Below are positions 25,008-34,080 of a stretch of 42,813 nt of DNA, in pieces. Position 1 is the first letter of the stretch. Every line of letters starts with the position of its first letter. The position numbers and the translations under genes are program-made. Under the pieces are notes generated by a model, which did not search any database, was not told where the DNA came from, and saw only the letters and a list, made by a program, of their open reading frames with translations. Origin of the DNA: Streptococcus parasanguinis (GTDB taxonomy: Bacteria > Bacillota > Bacilli > Lactobacillales > Streptococcaceae); contig NZ_JUPI01000116.1 in NCBI RefSeq assembly GCF_001074805.1, positions 1 through 42,813 of the forward strand. The letters run 5' to 3'.

Positions 25008-26552
25008 TTACAAAAGAATATCCTTGACTCTTCCAATTTCTGATTCTTTCACCACCACAAAGATGCTATCACCTAGATACAAGCGGGTCGCACCATTGAC
25101 CGTATAGCTCTTACCACTTCGCATTTGCGTAGTAATCAAAATATCTTGGGGGAGTTCGAGTTCATGAACTTGTTTTCCTGCAATCTTTTCGGATACGGGA
25201 ATCTCAATCAAGGTCAACTCTCCTTCTTCTTGCGCCTTATCAGGTAAGAGTTGCTCCAGCATGGCTTCATAGACTGGCGCACCATGGAAGAGATCCATAA
25301 TCATATAAGCTACCAAGGTGACCATCCCTAGTGGCATTAAACTTCGAATATCGCCTACCATCTCTGTCACTAAGATCATCGCTGTTAAAGGAGCTTTCGA
25401 AATAGCCCCAAAATACCCACTCATTCCTAAAATAATGAAGAGAGGAAGCTGATTTTGAGAGATAAAGCCAATATTTTGGAGGAAAGTTCCAACAATCGCG
25501 CCTAAAAGAGATCCTAAAGCTAGAATGGGCAAGAAAATTCCGCCAGGTAGACCACTACCATAGCTCAACATACTCCAGATAAACCGGATCGTAAAATAGA
25601 GAAGGATCGATAGAACTGGATACGGTACTCGAGCTAAATCCAAAACCAATTGGTTCCCGCCACCAAGAATTTGTGGAAGGAAATAGCCGATTGGAATAAT
25701 CAAGACAAAGGCAAATAAGGAAGAGTAATGAGAGGGAACATGAAAAATCTTCTCAAGTAAACGATACAATCGACCGATATTCAGCACCACTACTTCATAG
25801 ACATAACCTGCTGCCCCCAAAAAGACTCCAAGAAAAAGGTAAATCCAGTACTGAGACAAATGGAGTGGCGGAATATTTTGCGGCATATGAAGTACGGGTG
25901 TTTGACCAAAGACATTGAGTGAAATAAAATTAGCAGTCAGACTAGCGGCCAAGGTCGAAATCCAAAAGAATCGAGAAAAATGATGGTAGACTTCTTCCAC
26001 GACAAATAAAAGTCCTGCTATAGGTGCATTAAAGGCGGCTGCAAGACCTGCAGCAGCTCCACTTGCAATCAAAGACCGCTCCTCAACTGGGCTGACCTTC
26101 AAATGATGGGCCACTCCTTTTCCACCCATAGCCCCTAATTGAATACTAGGACCTTCACGACCAAGCATTAAGCCACTTCCAATGGCTAAGACACCTAGAA
26201 TATACTTCTTCCATATGGTATCCCACCAGCTCACTGCCAAAAGACCCTTGAGCTCTGCTTCGACTTGCGGAATTCCTGATCCCTTGATATCCCGATTGGT
26301 GCGAATGAGACGACCAGCAATCAGTACGATCACTCCATACCCCAACAGCATCGCAAGCAAATAAAGTGGTTGACCAGACATCTCCTTGTAGACGCCTTGA
26401 ACAAAATGGAAAATATGTTCGATTAAAAAACGAAAACTCGAGACGATACAGCCTACAACGATCCCAACCAGAACACCTCTGACAATATGTGCCACAATCG
26501 AACTAGAGGCAAAACGAAATTCATTTTTTAAAGCTTCTTCTTTTTCAGACAT
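25008..26552 (-). CDS. ClC-family chloride channel/antiporter with TrkA-C domain
   Basis: A 514-aa membrane protein. ClC selectivity-filter motifs are in place: GSGIPQVEAEL (region 1), GREGPSIQLGA with the gating Glu (region 2) and a GLPGGIFLPILALG segment (region 3). GAAAGLAAAFNAPIAGLLF is also typical. Residues from about 435 form a soluble C-terminal domain of the TrkA-C/RCK-C type (VSEKIAGKQVHELELP), which usually senses a ligand. The gating Glu suggests proton-coupled exchange, but this is inference. It is monocistronic. Confidence 0.92.
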   Translation of the reverse strand: MSEKEEALKNEFRFASSSIVAHIVRGVLVGIVVGCIVSSFRFLIEHIFHFVQGVYKEMSGQPLYLLAMLLGYGVIVLIAGRLIRTNRDIKGSGIPQVEAELKGLLAVSWWDTIWKKYILGVLAIGSGLMLGREGPSIQLGAMGGKGVAHHLKVSPVEERSLIASGAAAGLAAAFNAPIAGLLFVVEEVYHHFSRFFWISTLAASLTANFISLNVFGQTPVLHMPQNIPPLHLSQYWIYLFLGVFLGAAGYVYEVVVLNIGRLYRLLEKIFHVPSHYSSLFAFVLIIPIGYFLPQILGGGNQLVLDLARVPYPVLSILLYFTIRFIWSMLSYGSGLPGGIFLPILALGSLLGAIVGTFLQNIGFISQNQLPLFIILGMSGYFGAISKAPLTAMILVTEMVGDIRSLMPLGMVTLVAYMIMDLFHGAPVYEAMLEQLLPDKAQEEGELTLIEIPVSEKIAGKQVHELELPQDILITTQMRSGKSYTVNGATRLYLGDSIFVVVKESEIGRVKDILL

Positions 26553-26583
26553 TCCCTAACTCCTTCAAACTCTTATCCTATTC

Positions 26584-26589
26584 ATTATA
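26584..26589 (-). promoter_or_regulatory. -10 element of the ClC gene
   Basis: TATAAT on the minus strand, 31 bases upstream of the start, with a weak -35. Confidence 0.5.
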
Positions 26590-26624
26590 CCTTATTTCAC
26601 TGTCTCTGAATACTTGGAAAAGCA

Positions 26625-26659
26625 AAAAAACAAAACTAGCAGTGCTAATTTTGTTTTTT
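26625..26659. terminator. Terminator behind nox
   Basis: AAAAAACAAAACTAGC (26625-26640) pairs with GCTAATTTTGTTTTTT (26644-26659), one mismatch, loop AGT. T-tracts on both strands. Confidence 0.85.
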
Positions 26660-26668
26660 CTTTATTCA

Positions 26669-28045
26669 TTATTCAGCAGTTAAAGCTGCCATTGTGATGT
26701 AGTTGTAAGGTTTGTTGAAGTGTGGCAAGAAGAACAAGTCAGTCAAGGCTAACTTATCAATCGTCACGTGTTCTTGAATAGCAAGTGAGAACATGTGGAT
26801 GGCCATTGAGATGGCGCTATCACGTGATACCATTTGAGCTCCAAGGATTTGACGAGTGTCTTTGTCATAAACAATCTTGATACCAACCTCATAGTTATCA
26901 TGTTTAATAAATTCAGGTTTTTGAAGGTCATTGAAGCCTGTTTCAGTGGCATTGAAGCCAGCAGCTTTTGCTTTTTCAAGAGTCAAACCAGTTGAAACCA
27001 TGTGAAGACCGTAGATAGAGATACCGTTAGAACCTTGAACACCGATACCTTCCAATTCATGACCGGTCGCATTGTAGGCACCAACAATACCTGAACGAAC
27101 CGCATTAGATGCAAGTGCGATGTAGCTCATTTCACCACGTGCATTGTCATAGATAGTCGCACAATCACCAACTGCATAGACACCTGGAAGTGAAGTTTCT
27201 TGTTTCTTATCGACAAGGAAGGCACCGTTGCGGAAGAGTTCAATCTTACCATCTGCAAGAGTTGTATTTGGACGGAAACCAACAGCCAAGATGACCATAT
27301 CTACATCGAAGGTTTCTTTATCGGTTACAAGACGTTCTACCTTACCATCTCCTTCAACTGCTTGAACAGTTTGTCCAAGAGCCAAACGGATGTTGTGGTC
27401 TTCCAAGTTTTTCGCCATGATGTCTGTAAAGTCTTTGTCATAGTAGCCGTTTAAGACATTGTCCACGATATCCACCAAGACAACGTCTTTGCCAAGACGT
27501 TCGAAAGCTTCAGCAAGTTCAACACCGATGTAACCACCACCAACTACTGCGATACGGTTCAAGTGTTTGCTGTTGTCTTTCAATTTTTCGATCACTTCTT
27601 CAGCGTTTTGGTACAATTTAACGAATTGAAGATTTTCAAGAGTTGCTTTGAATTCACGGTTACCAGGAACAATTTCAACTCCTTTAATTGGAGGAATGAT
27701 TGGTGTTGATCCAGTCGCAAAGATTAATTTTTCATAAGATTCTTTGTGTTCTTTTCCATCAACTTCTGCAGTTACCACTTTGTTGTCATAGTCAATTGAA
27801 AGAACAGGAGAGTTCATGTAGACTTTTGCACCTTTTGCTTCCAATTTTTCTTTGTCAGAGTAGAAGAGACCTTCTGGTCCATCGATTTGCTCACCGATCC
27901 AAAGCGCCATTCCGCACCCAAGGAATGAAATATTAGAGTTTTGGTCGAAAACTACAATTTCATTTTCATATCCAAAATTATCTAACATAGTGTTGATACA
28001 TGCTGTTCCGGCATGGTTTGCCCCTACAACAACGATTTTACTCAT
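26669..28045 (-). CDS. nox: H2O-forming NADH oxidase
   Basis: FAD enzyme reducing O2 to water with NADH, the main oxygen-consuming and NAD-regenerating enzyme of streptococci. The 458-aa protein has the FAD motif [14 protein letters not shown] with His10, the redox-active Cys44 in [10 protein letters not shown], the NAD motif [14 protein letters not shown] and the second FAD motif [10 protein letters not shown]. The single redox Cys is that of the NOX-2/peroxidase family. It is divergent to the apbE operon, as in pneumococcus. Confidence 0.95.
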   Translation of the reverse strand: MSKIVVVGANHAGTACINTMLDNFGYENEIVVFDQNSNISFLGCGMALWIGEQIDGPEGLFYSDKEKLEAKGAKVYMNSPVLSIDYDNKVVTAEVDGKEHKESYEKLIFATGSTPIIPPIKGVEIVPGNREFKATLENLQFVKLYQNAEEVIEKLKDNSKHLNRIAVVGGGYIGVELAEAFERLGKDVVLVDIVDNVLNGYYDKDFTDIMAKNLEDHNIRLALGQTVQAVEGDGKVERLVTDKETFDVDMVILAVGFRPNTTLADGKIELFRNGAFLVDKKQETSLPGVYAVGDCATIYDNARGEMSYIALASNAVRSGIVGAYNATGHELEGIGVQGSNGISIYGLHMVSTGLTLEKAKAAGFNATETGFNDLQKPEFIKHDNYEVGIKIVYDKDTRQILGAQMVSRDSAISMAIHMFSLAIQEHVTIDKLALTDLFFLPHFNKPYNYITMAALTAE

Positions 28046-28081
28046 AGAAAAAGTCCTACCTTTAATTTAATTTACTTCTTG

Positions 28082-28111
28082 AGTATATCATAAAAATGAT
28101 ATCGGTTACAA
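28082..28111 (-). promoter_or_regulatory. nox promoter with overlapping palindrome
   Basis: Minus-strand -35 TTGTAA (28106-28111), 18-base spacer and -10 TATACT (28082-28087) with an extended TGA. A perfect inverted repeat ATATCAT-TTTT-ATGATAT (28085-28102) covers the spacer and the -10. Confidence 0.65.
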
Positions 28112-28205
28112 GATATTTGCTCAATATTTGTGATCTTTTTTTCAAACCTTCTGAAAGCTTCCTTCCACAGCTTTCAAGAAAAGTCAAATAATTTGTCCGA
28201 AAGGA

Positions 28206-28234
28206 TTGTGAAAACGGTCTCTATTTGGTATACT
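28206..28234 (+). promoter_or_regulatory. Promoter of the apbE operon
   Basis: -35 TTGTGA (28206-28211), 17-base spacer and -10 TATACT (28229-28234) with an extended TGG. Transcription should begin near 28241. Confidence 0.8.
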
Positions 28235-28269
28235 GTAAGTGAGTGAAAATTGGAAAGGATAGATTTTTA

Positions 28270-29193
28270 GTGGACCTAAGTAGTCGATCCGAACGTCTGA
28301 TGGGAACCACCATCACCGTTTCGATCTGTGACCCACAAGCGGATGAACTCCTTGCGCATTGCTTTGAACTTCTTCGCTCCTACGAACATCGCTTCAGTGC
28401 TAATGATGCAAGTTCTGAACTCATGGAAGTCAATCACCAAGCTGGTGTTGCTCCTGTTCAAGTTCATCCAGATCTTTTTGAACTGATTGCATTAGGTACC
28501 TTGCATAGTCAAGCTAAAAATAGCCATTTAAACATTGCTATCGGCCCTCTTGTGCAAACCTGGCGGATCGGATTTTCAGATGCCAGACGGCCTGCACCAG
28601 AAGAAATCGAACAAGTACTTTTAAAGATCGATCCCCAGCAGATTCAACTAGACCAAGAAAACTATACAGTCTTTTTGAAACGTCCTGGAATGAAGATCGA
28701 CTTGGGAGCTTTAGCAAAAGGCTATAGTGCAGATCTAATTGCTACCTATCTGAGAGGTAAGGGAATCAAGGATGCCTTGATCGATCTTGGGGGAAATATC
28801 CTAACCGTCGGTCAACACCCCGTTAAACAACAGCCTTGGCGGATTGGTATTCAAAATCCAGTTGAAAAAAGAGGCCAGCACCTACTGGTCCTCTCGGTCA
28901 AGGATAAGTCTGTTGTCACCTCTGGCATCTACGAACGTCATTTAGAAGTCGACGGCCAGTCGTTTCACCATATCTTTGATAGCGCGACGGGCTATCCGGT
29001 AGAGACAGACTTAGCCAGTATCACCATTATATCTGATCGATCCGTAGACGGGGAGATATGGACTACCCGTCTGTTCGGGGACTCTCCTACTTCTATCCTC
29101 AACACTGTTGAATCACTTCCTGGTATAGAGACCTTATTGGTTTCACAATCAGGCAAGATCGCCTATACAAGCGGGCTTCAATCTTATTTATAA
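28270..29193 (+). CDS. apbE: FAD:protein FMN transferase
   Basis: Attaches FMN from FAD to Ser/Thr of target proteins. The start is placed at GTG 28270, which has AAAGGAT upstream; the GTG at 28243 is almost at the predicted transcript start. This gives 308 aa. LMGTTITVSI opens the fold, GALAKGYSADLIATYL and DALIDLGGNILTVG form the FAD site, and HHIFDSATGYPV holds the metal-binding residues. Unlike many ApbE proteins it has no lipoprotein signal, so it should act in the cytoplasm. The protein ending at 31087 carries two likely target motifs, making it the natural substrate. Confidence 0.92.
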   Translation: MDLSSRSERLMGTTITVSICDPQADELLAHCFELLRSYEHRFSANDASSELMEVNHQAGVAPVQVHPDLFELIALGTLHSQAKNSHLNIAIGPLVQTWRIGFSDARRPAPEEIEQVLLKIDPQQIQLDQENYTVFLKRPGMKIDLGALAKGYSADLIATYLRGKGIKDALIDLGGNILTVGQHPVKQQPWRIGIQNPVEKRGQHLLVLSVKDKSVVTSGIYERHLEVDGQSFHHIFDSATGYPVETDLASITIISDRSVDGEIWTTRLFGDSPTSILNTVESLPGIETLLVSQSGKIAYTSGLQSYL

Positions 29194-29218
29194 TTCTGTT
29201 ATCAGAAAGGAAATTTCC

Positions 29219-29824
29219 ATGGTAAAACTTATTGCGATTGTGGGGACTAACTCCAAACGTTCTACAAACCGTCAACTGCTTCAATACATGCAAAAACATT
29301 TTGCTGATAAAGCTGAGATTGAATTAGTTGAAATCAAAGATATTCCTGTCTTTAATAAACCAGCTGACAAACAAGTGCCTGAAGCTGTTTTGGAAATTGT
29401 TGCCAAAATCGAGGAGGCTGATGGAGTGATTATTGGTACTCCAGAATATGACCACTCTATTCCAGCAGTCTTGATGAGTGCTCTAGCATGGCTTTCTTAC
29501 GGAGTCTTTCCATTGTTAAACAAACCGGTTATGATCACTGGTGCATCATATGGTACTTTGGGATCATCACGCGCCCAACTACAACTTCGTCAAATCTTAA
29601 ATGCTCCAGAAATTAAAGCAAACGTCCTTCCTGACGAATTCTTACTTTCACATTCTTTGCAAGCATTTGACAACTATGGGGATTTGGTAGATTTGGATGT
29701 TATTCAACAATTGGATGCCATCTTCGATGACTTCCGTATTTTTGTCAAGATTACAGACAAATTACGTAATGCTCATGAGTTAATTCGCAAATCTGCTGAA
29801 AAATTTAACTGGGAAAACTTGTAA
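29219..29824 (+). CDS. NAD(P)H-dependent FMN reductase family protein
   Basis: A 201-aa flavodoxin-like protein. The FMN-phosphate loop is GTNSKRSTNRQLL near residue 9. GVIIGTPEYDHSIPAVLMSALAWLS (about residues 69-93) and the MITGASYGTLGSSRAQLQLR segment are typical of the NADPH-dependent FMN/azo reductase family. It is 25 bases downstream of apbE and is a paralog of the N-terminal domain of the next gene, without that gene's PAS-like domain and tail. Electron acceptors are unknown. Confidence 0.87.
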   Translation: MVKLIAIVGTNSKRSTNRQLLQYMQKHFADKAEIELVEIKDIPVFNKPADKQVPEAVLEIVAKIEEADGVIIGTPEYDHSIPAVLMSALAWLSYGVFPLLNKPVMITGASYGTLGSSRAQLQLRQILNAPEIKANVLPDEFLLSHSLQAFDNYGDLVDLDVIQQLDAIFDDFRIFVKITDKLRNAHELIRKSAEKFNWENL

Positions 29825-29842
29825 GATAGGAGACAGAAAAGA

Positions 29843-31087
29843 ATGAAATTTGTTGGACTTGTAGGATCAAACTATGATCAATCTTATAACCGTAAACTCT
29901 TGGAATTCATTCAACGCAAATTTAAACTCAAATTTGAATTGGAAGTTCTAGAAATCGATGAAGTTCCAATGTTTAACCAAGATGAAAAATGGGACGAAAG
30001 TTTCCAATTGCGTCTCTTATACAATAAAATTAATCGTGCAGACGGGGTTATTATTGCAACTCCTGAGCATAACCATACGATTTCTGCAGCTCTCAAGTCT
30101 GTCCTTGAATGGCTCTCTTTCGAGGTACATCCATTTGAAAACAAACCAGTCATGATCGTTGGTGCTTCCTACTATGACCAAGGTACTTCACGTGCTCAGG
30201 TTCACCTTCGTAAGATCTTAGATGCTCCAGGTGTGAATGCCTATACTCTTCCAGGCAATGAATTCCTCCTTGGAAAAGCTAAAGAAGCTTTTGATGTAGA
30301 AGGTAATATCATTAACGAAGGAACCGTTAAATTCCTCGAAACTTGCTTGGATAATTTTATTAAATACGTTGAGGTTGTGTCCAAATTGAAAAAACCAAAA
30401 CCAATTGAACCAGAAGACTTGGATTGTAATCATCCAATTTCTACTACTATCACTGAGGTCGATCCTGATGATCCGGATTGGGTTGAAAAAGTTGCAGAAA
30501 TCACAGGAGCTGTGTCTGGTGATACCTATGTGAAACTTGACCACGGTATCCTAACCGTTGACCAAATTGATATGTTCTTGAAAGCTATGCCTTTTGAGTT
30601 AACCTACGCAGATGATAACAACCAATTCCTCTACTACAACAATGCCCATCAAGATCCAGATAGTATGTTTGCCAAACGGGTACCACCTCAATCAGGTAGC
30701 CGTATGTCAACGGTTCATGGATCTCTTCCACCAGCACGTATGAAAAATGTAGAATGGGTGATTGGGACCCTTCGTAATGGAAACCAAGACTATGTCCGTA
30801 CTATTGTTCCGGGATCACCTGAAGGGGTGATCAACACCCACAACTACCAAGCTATGTACTATGAAGATGGTTCTTACGCTGGTATTAATGAAATTGTCTT
30901 TAACTTTAAACCATGGTTGGACTGGTACCTGCAAACAACTGGTCAACGTCTTGTAGGAGGTAGTGGCCCATTTGCTCCTGCTGGCGGTCATGGGGATGCA
31001 GATGCAACTTCAGGTGCCTCTGATGCTGGGGGCCACGGCGACGGAGGCCACGGAGATGCTGATGCCACTTCTGGTGCAAGCAACTAA
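29843..31087 (+). CDS. FMN reductase-PAS fusion with C-terminal flavinylation tail
   Basis: A 414-aa cytoplasmic three-part redox protein. Residues 1-180 are a flavodoxin-like NAD(P)H:FMN reductase (GSNYDQSYNRKLL, GVIIATPEHNHTISAALKS). Residues about 236-360 read like a PAS domain of the type found in DUF438/hemerythrin-like proteins (ILTVDQIDMFLKAMPFELTY, a VHGSLPPARM segment, then YYEDGSYAGINEIVF). Residues 381-414 are a Gly/His/Asp-rich tail with two copies of DADATSGAS. Each fits the ApbE target pattern Dxx(S/T)GA(T/S), with Ser393 and Ser413 as candidate FMN acceptors. It has no signal peptide. ApbE is encoded two genes upstream. The function is not known to me; electron relay from NAD(P)H to tail-bound FMN is inferred. 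Confidence 0.85.
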   Translation: MKFVGLVGSNYDQSYNRKLLEFIQRKFKLKFELEVLEIDEVPMFNQDEKWDESFQLRLLYNKINRADGVIIATPEHNHTISAALKSVLEWLSFEVHPFENKPVMIVGASYYDQGTSRAQVHLRKILDAPGVNAYTLPGNEFLLGKAKEAFDVEGNIINEGTVKFLETCLDNFIKYVEVVSKLKKPKPIEPEDLDCNHPISTTITEVDPDDPDWVEKVAEITGAVSGDTYVKLDHGILTVDQIDMFLKAMPFELTYADDNNQFLYYNNAHQDPDSMFAKRVPPQSGSRMSTVHGSLPPARMKNVEWVIGTLRNGNQDYVRTIVPGSPEGVINTHNYQAMYYEDGSYAGINEIVFNFKPWLDWYLQTTGQRLVGGSGPFAPAGGHGDADATSGASDAGGHGDGGHGDADATSGASN

Positions 31088-31089
31088 TA

Positions 31090-31118
31090 AAAAAATGAAG
31101 CTTCGTGCTTCATTTTTT
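31090..31118. terminator. Bidirectional terminator of the apbE operon and tlpA
   Basis: AAAAAATGAAGC (31090-31101) pairs perfectly with GCTTCATTTTTT (31107-31118), loop TTCGT. Confidence 0.9.
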
Positions 31119-31687
31119 TATTTTAACTCCTTGATAATCTTCTTAGCATCTTCGTTTGAAATAGCCCCTAATTGTACATGTCCAATTTTTCCGTGGCTAT
31201 CTATAAAGACTTCTGTAGGAATAGAGCGAACTTGATAATCTGCAAATGAAGAACCGTCTGGATTGTACAAGACCGGTACTGACTTGTAATCTTGTTGATC
31301 AAACCATTTGACGAATTCTTCCTCTGTTTTTTCACCTTGGAGTCCTGGTGCCATAATGGTCAGAATTTCAAAGTCCCGGTCCTTTTCTTCAACTAATTTA
31401 TTGAGTTCAGGCATGCTTTGGCGACAAGGACCACACCAAGTCGCCCAGAATTTCAAGTAAACCTTTTTACCTCTGTAGTCTGAAAGTTTAACCGTGTTCC
31501 CCTTCATATCCTTTAGCTCAAAGTCACTCGCTTCTTTTCCTACTAAGGGATGTTTACTTGAGGTTGTGTTGGTCATGGTTTGATTGCTCATATTGTTCAT
31601 ACCACTCTCACTTGATTGCTCCATCGAACAAGCAGACAGTAAAGCGATTGAGAGGATTGAAAAACACGTATATTTGATAAATTTCAT
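31118..31687 (-). CDS. TlpA/ResA-like thioredoxin lipoprotein
   Basis: Extracellular membrane-anchored thiol-disulfide reductase of 189 aa. The lipoprotein signal ends in LLSAC (Cys20), followed by a Ser/Asn/Met-rich linker. The thioredoxin fold has the active site WATWCGPCRQ (Cys85, Cys88) and the cis-Pro loop RSIPTEVFI. It receives electrons from CcdA, encoded 22 bases upstream. It resembles the pneumococcal Etrx proteins that reduce surface methionine sulfoxide reductase, but no msrAB gene is adjacent here. Confidence 0.93.
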   Translation of the reverse strand: MKFIKYTCFSILSIALLSACSMEQSSESGMNNMSNQTMTNTTSSKHPLVGKEASDFELKDMKGNTVKLSDYRGKKVYLKFWATWCGPCRQSMPELNKLVEEKDRDFEILTIMAPGLQGEKTEEEFVKWFDQQDYKSVPVLYNPDGSSFADYQVRSIPTEVFIDSHGKIGHVQLGAISNEDAKKIIKELK

Positions 31688-31709
31688 AGGTATAATACCT
31701 CCATTTGAT

Positions 31710-32417
31710 TTATGAAAAGATTGAAGACAAGCTATTTAATTGTCCCAAGAGTAATAGAATCCCCATAATAATGATGATGGCTCCACCGATTTTCTTCAGC
31801 AACAAGAGATGGGGTTTGAGACGATTGAAATAAGGCAATACAAGGCCTGATGCCAGTGCTAAGAGCAAGAATGGGATGGCCATCCCTAATGTATAGATAA
31901 AGAGATAGAGAGCACCCACGAGGGCATCTTGTCCATTGGATGCTGCTAATGCTAGAACCGATCCTAATACAGGGCCAATGCAAGGCGTCCAACCAAAACT
32001 AAAGCCAAGACCAAGAAGAAAGGCTGAAAACAACTCATTCTTCTGTTTGTTGGCTCCAAAATCTACTGATTTTTGCTTCTCAAGGAAGTGAAAATGAAAG
32101 ACTTCCATCTGATGAAGACCAAGGATAATGATCAGCGCTCCCATCACGTAGCGGAACCAGTTGGTATACATAACCTGCCCCAATAAGCCAGCTCCGAAAC
32201 CTATGATAAGGAAAATAACAGAAATACCTGCGATAAAACACAAGGTCTTAACGATGCCATGCCAGCGTATCTTTTTCCCAAAAATCTGAACGGATTTTTC
32301 CTGATCACTTCCTAGCAAAACGCCGATGTAGACCGGGAGCAAAGGAAAGACACAGGGAGAGAAAAAGGAGAGAATCCCTGCCAGAAAGACAGTGAAAGAG
32401 AAAACGATTTGATTCAT
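31710..32417 (-). CDS. ccdA: Cytochrome c biogenesis protein CcdA
   Basis: A 235-aa membrane protein with six spans that carries reducing power from cytoplasmic thioredoxin to extracellular TlpA-like partners. The paired redox cysteines are in FFSPCVFPLLPVY (first span) and GWTPCIGPVLG (fourth span). It is the first gene of a two-gene operon with the thioredoxin-like lipoprotein. Streptococci lack c-type cytochromes, so the role is thiol-redox repair at the surface. Confidence 0.94.
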   Translation of the reverse strand: MNQIVFSFTVFLAGILSFFSPCVFPLLPVYIGVLLGSDQEKSVQIFGKKIRWHGIVKTLCFIAGISVIFLIIGFGAGLLGQVMYTNWFRYVMGALIIILGLHQMEVFHFHFLEKQKSVDFGANKQKNELFSAFLLGLGFSFGWTPCIGPVLGSVLALAASNGQDALVGALYLFIYTLGMAIPFLLLALASGLVLPYFNRLKPHLLLLKKIGGAIIIIMGILLLLGQLNSLSSIFS

Positions 32418-32448
32418 AAAACGCTCCGTATATTGATATGTTAGAAAT

Positions 32449-32454
32449 AGTATA
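32449..32454 (-). promoter_or_regulatory. Extended -10 promoter of ccdA
   Basis: TGTTATACT on the minus strand, about 32 bases before the start; no clear -35. Confidence 0.5.
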
Positions 32455-32525
32455 ACACGCCCTTCCTTAAATTAAAAATTTCTGCTACGTTTTTTTACTA
32501 AAATTTGGAATTGGATACTAGTTTC

Positions 32526-32558
32526 AAAAAAACTCTAAAGTACAAAACTTTAGAGTTT
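32526..32558 (-). terminator. brnQ terminator
   Basis: On the minus strand AAACTCTAAAGT pairs perfectly with ACTTTAGAGTTT around TTTGT, then a T-tract. Confidence 0.9.
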
Positions 32559-32568
32559 CTATCATGAC

Positions 32569-33885
32569 TTATTCTTCTGCAGTTTGTTTATTGGGTAATA
32601 CAAACGATAAAAGAATCCCTATGACTACTGGCACCAACCATGGAAGAGATTGAGCTGCAAAAGGCAGTAACGCAATTCCCTTTTCTAATAGAGAAATCTT
32701 AAAGGTACTTGCCAGAACACTGGCAACAGAGACCAAGCTGGCCAAAAAAATCGTCAATTGCATCCCTGGTTTTGAAAGGGCCACAAATTTATTCACAATG
32801 ACAATCAACACAATAGTAATGGTGATTGGATAGAGGATCATCAAAACAGGCAATGAATAGGCAATAATGGCACTCAAACCAAGATTGGCAATGGAGAATC
32901 CAATCAAGGTAAAGAGAGTTGCATAAACTTTATAAGAAATTTTAGGGAATGTTTTATGGAAGAATTCCCCTGTCGATACGATCAAACCTGCTGTTGTTGT
33001 GAAACAAGTCACCGTCACCATACCTGCAAGGAAAATTTGAGCAACTGGGCCAAAGATAGCCTTGGTTGCTTCTGAGAGGACATAAACACCCTTATTGGCA
33101 TCGGAAGCCATCACTTCTGCTGGAATTGGGAAGTGATTTCCAAGATAACCCAATCCAATATACAAAATACTAAAGCCAATGGCTACAACGATGCCAACAA
33201 TCCAAATCGTTTTAATGTATTCTTTCTTGCTGGTGAAACCAAGTTGATTAAGAGTAGTCACTGCGATGACGCTAAAGGCTACTGAAGCAAGGGCATCCAA
33301 GGTGTTATACCCTTCAAGGAAACCTTGACCAAAGGCAGATACTCGGTAGGCTTCTGTTGCCGCTTGAGGCGCGTGTCCGCTGTACTTGAGAGCACCAAGA
33401 ACAACGAGTACAACAATCAAGATAGCAAAGACAGGTGTTAAAATCCGACCAATACTATCTAGGATTTTAGAAGGATACAAGGCAATCAAATAGGCCAAAC
33501 AGAAATAGATCAAGGTAAAAATGAAGAGACCAAGTCCTCCATTGGCTTTTCCTAACAAGGGGGCGATTCCAACTTCGTAAGAAACAGTAGCCGTTCTTGG
33601 AATCGCAAAGAAGGGACCAATAGACAGATACAAGGCTACCAGATAAACGATGGCAAACCAAGGAGCAATTTTTCGTGAAATCTCATGGATATACCCTTTA
33701 GGATTGAGTGTCCCAATAATCAAGGTGATAATCGCAATCCCTACTCCTGATAAGACAAATCCAGCAATAGCTGGCCAAAAATGGCTACCCGACTGGGCAC
33801 CTAGCGCAGGCGGAAAGATCAAATTCCCTGCGCCGAAGAAAATACCAAATAACAGCAAACCTGTTAAGGAACCTTTTCGTAACAT
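32569..33885 (-). CDS. brnQ: Branched-chain amino acid:cation symporter BrnQ
   Basis: Membrane carrier importing leucine, isoleucine and valine with sodium or protons. From ATG at 33885 (AAAGGAGAACAC before it) it has 438 aa and about 12 spans. The opening RKGSLTGLLLFGIFFGAGNLIFPPALG is diagnostic of the LIVCS family. The open frame continues 20 codons upstream, but the promoter at 33917-33945 lies inside that stretch and excludes the longer start. Confidence 0.94.
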   Translation of the reverse strand: MLRKGSLTGLLLFGIFFGAGNLIFPPALGAQSGSHFWPAIAGFVLSGVGIAIITLIIGTLNPKGYIHEISRKIAPWFAIVYLVALYLSIGPFFAIPRTATVSYEVGIAPLLGKANGGLGLFIFTLIYFCLAYLIALYPSKILDSIGRILTPVFAILIVVLVVLGALKYSGHAPQAATEAYRVSAFGQGFLEGYNTLDALASVAFSVIAVTTLNQLGFTSKKEYIKTIWIVGIVVAIGFSILYIGLGYLGNHFPIPAEVMASDANKGVYVLSEATKAIFGPVAQIFLAGMVTVTCFTTTAGLIVSTGEFFHKTFPKISYKVYATLFTLIGFSIANLGLSAIIAYSLPVLMILYPITITIVLIVIVNKFVALSKPGMQLTIFLASLVSVASVLASTFKISLLEKGIALLPFAAQSLPWLVPVVIGILLSFVLPNKQTAEE

Positions 33886-33916
33886 GTGTTCTCCTTTACA
33901 TTTTTCAATCTTATCT

Positions 33917-33945
33917 AGTATAACAGCTTTTATCCACCACGACAA
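33917..33945 (-). promoter_or_regulatory. brnQ promoter
   Basis: Minus-strand -35 TTGTCG (33940-33945), 17-base spacer and -10 TATACT (33917-33922) with an extended TGT. Confidence 0.8.
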
Positions 33946-34043
33946 TTCTTTTTTTCTGAATCTATTGATTTTCTCAAGTGACAGTTAAGGCCTTCAACAA
34001 TATTAAACGATTGTGGAGTTCATAAGCACATTTTAGTCAATTG

Positions 34044-34052
34044 TGTTACAAT
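34044..34052 (+). promoter_or_regulatory. Extended -10 promoter of the YdcF-like gene
   Basis: TGTTACAAT, with TACAAT at 34047-34052; no good -35. Confidence 0.5.
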
Positions 34053-34080
34053 TGAACCACTACTACATTTAGGAGTCATC

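Noticed and set aside
28106-28150. A Rex binding site near nox
   Set aside because: TTGCTCAATATTTGTGATC only partly resembles TTGTGAAATATTTCACAA; too many mismatches to call.
33886-33945. Longer N-terminus for brnQ
   Set aside because: The stretch contains the promoter, and the shorter start has the ribosome-binding site.
33940-33990. A CodY box upstream of brnQ
   Set aside because: The best alignment to the consensus has about five mismatches, although CodY control of brnQ would make sense.
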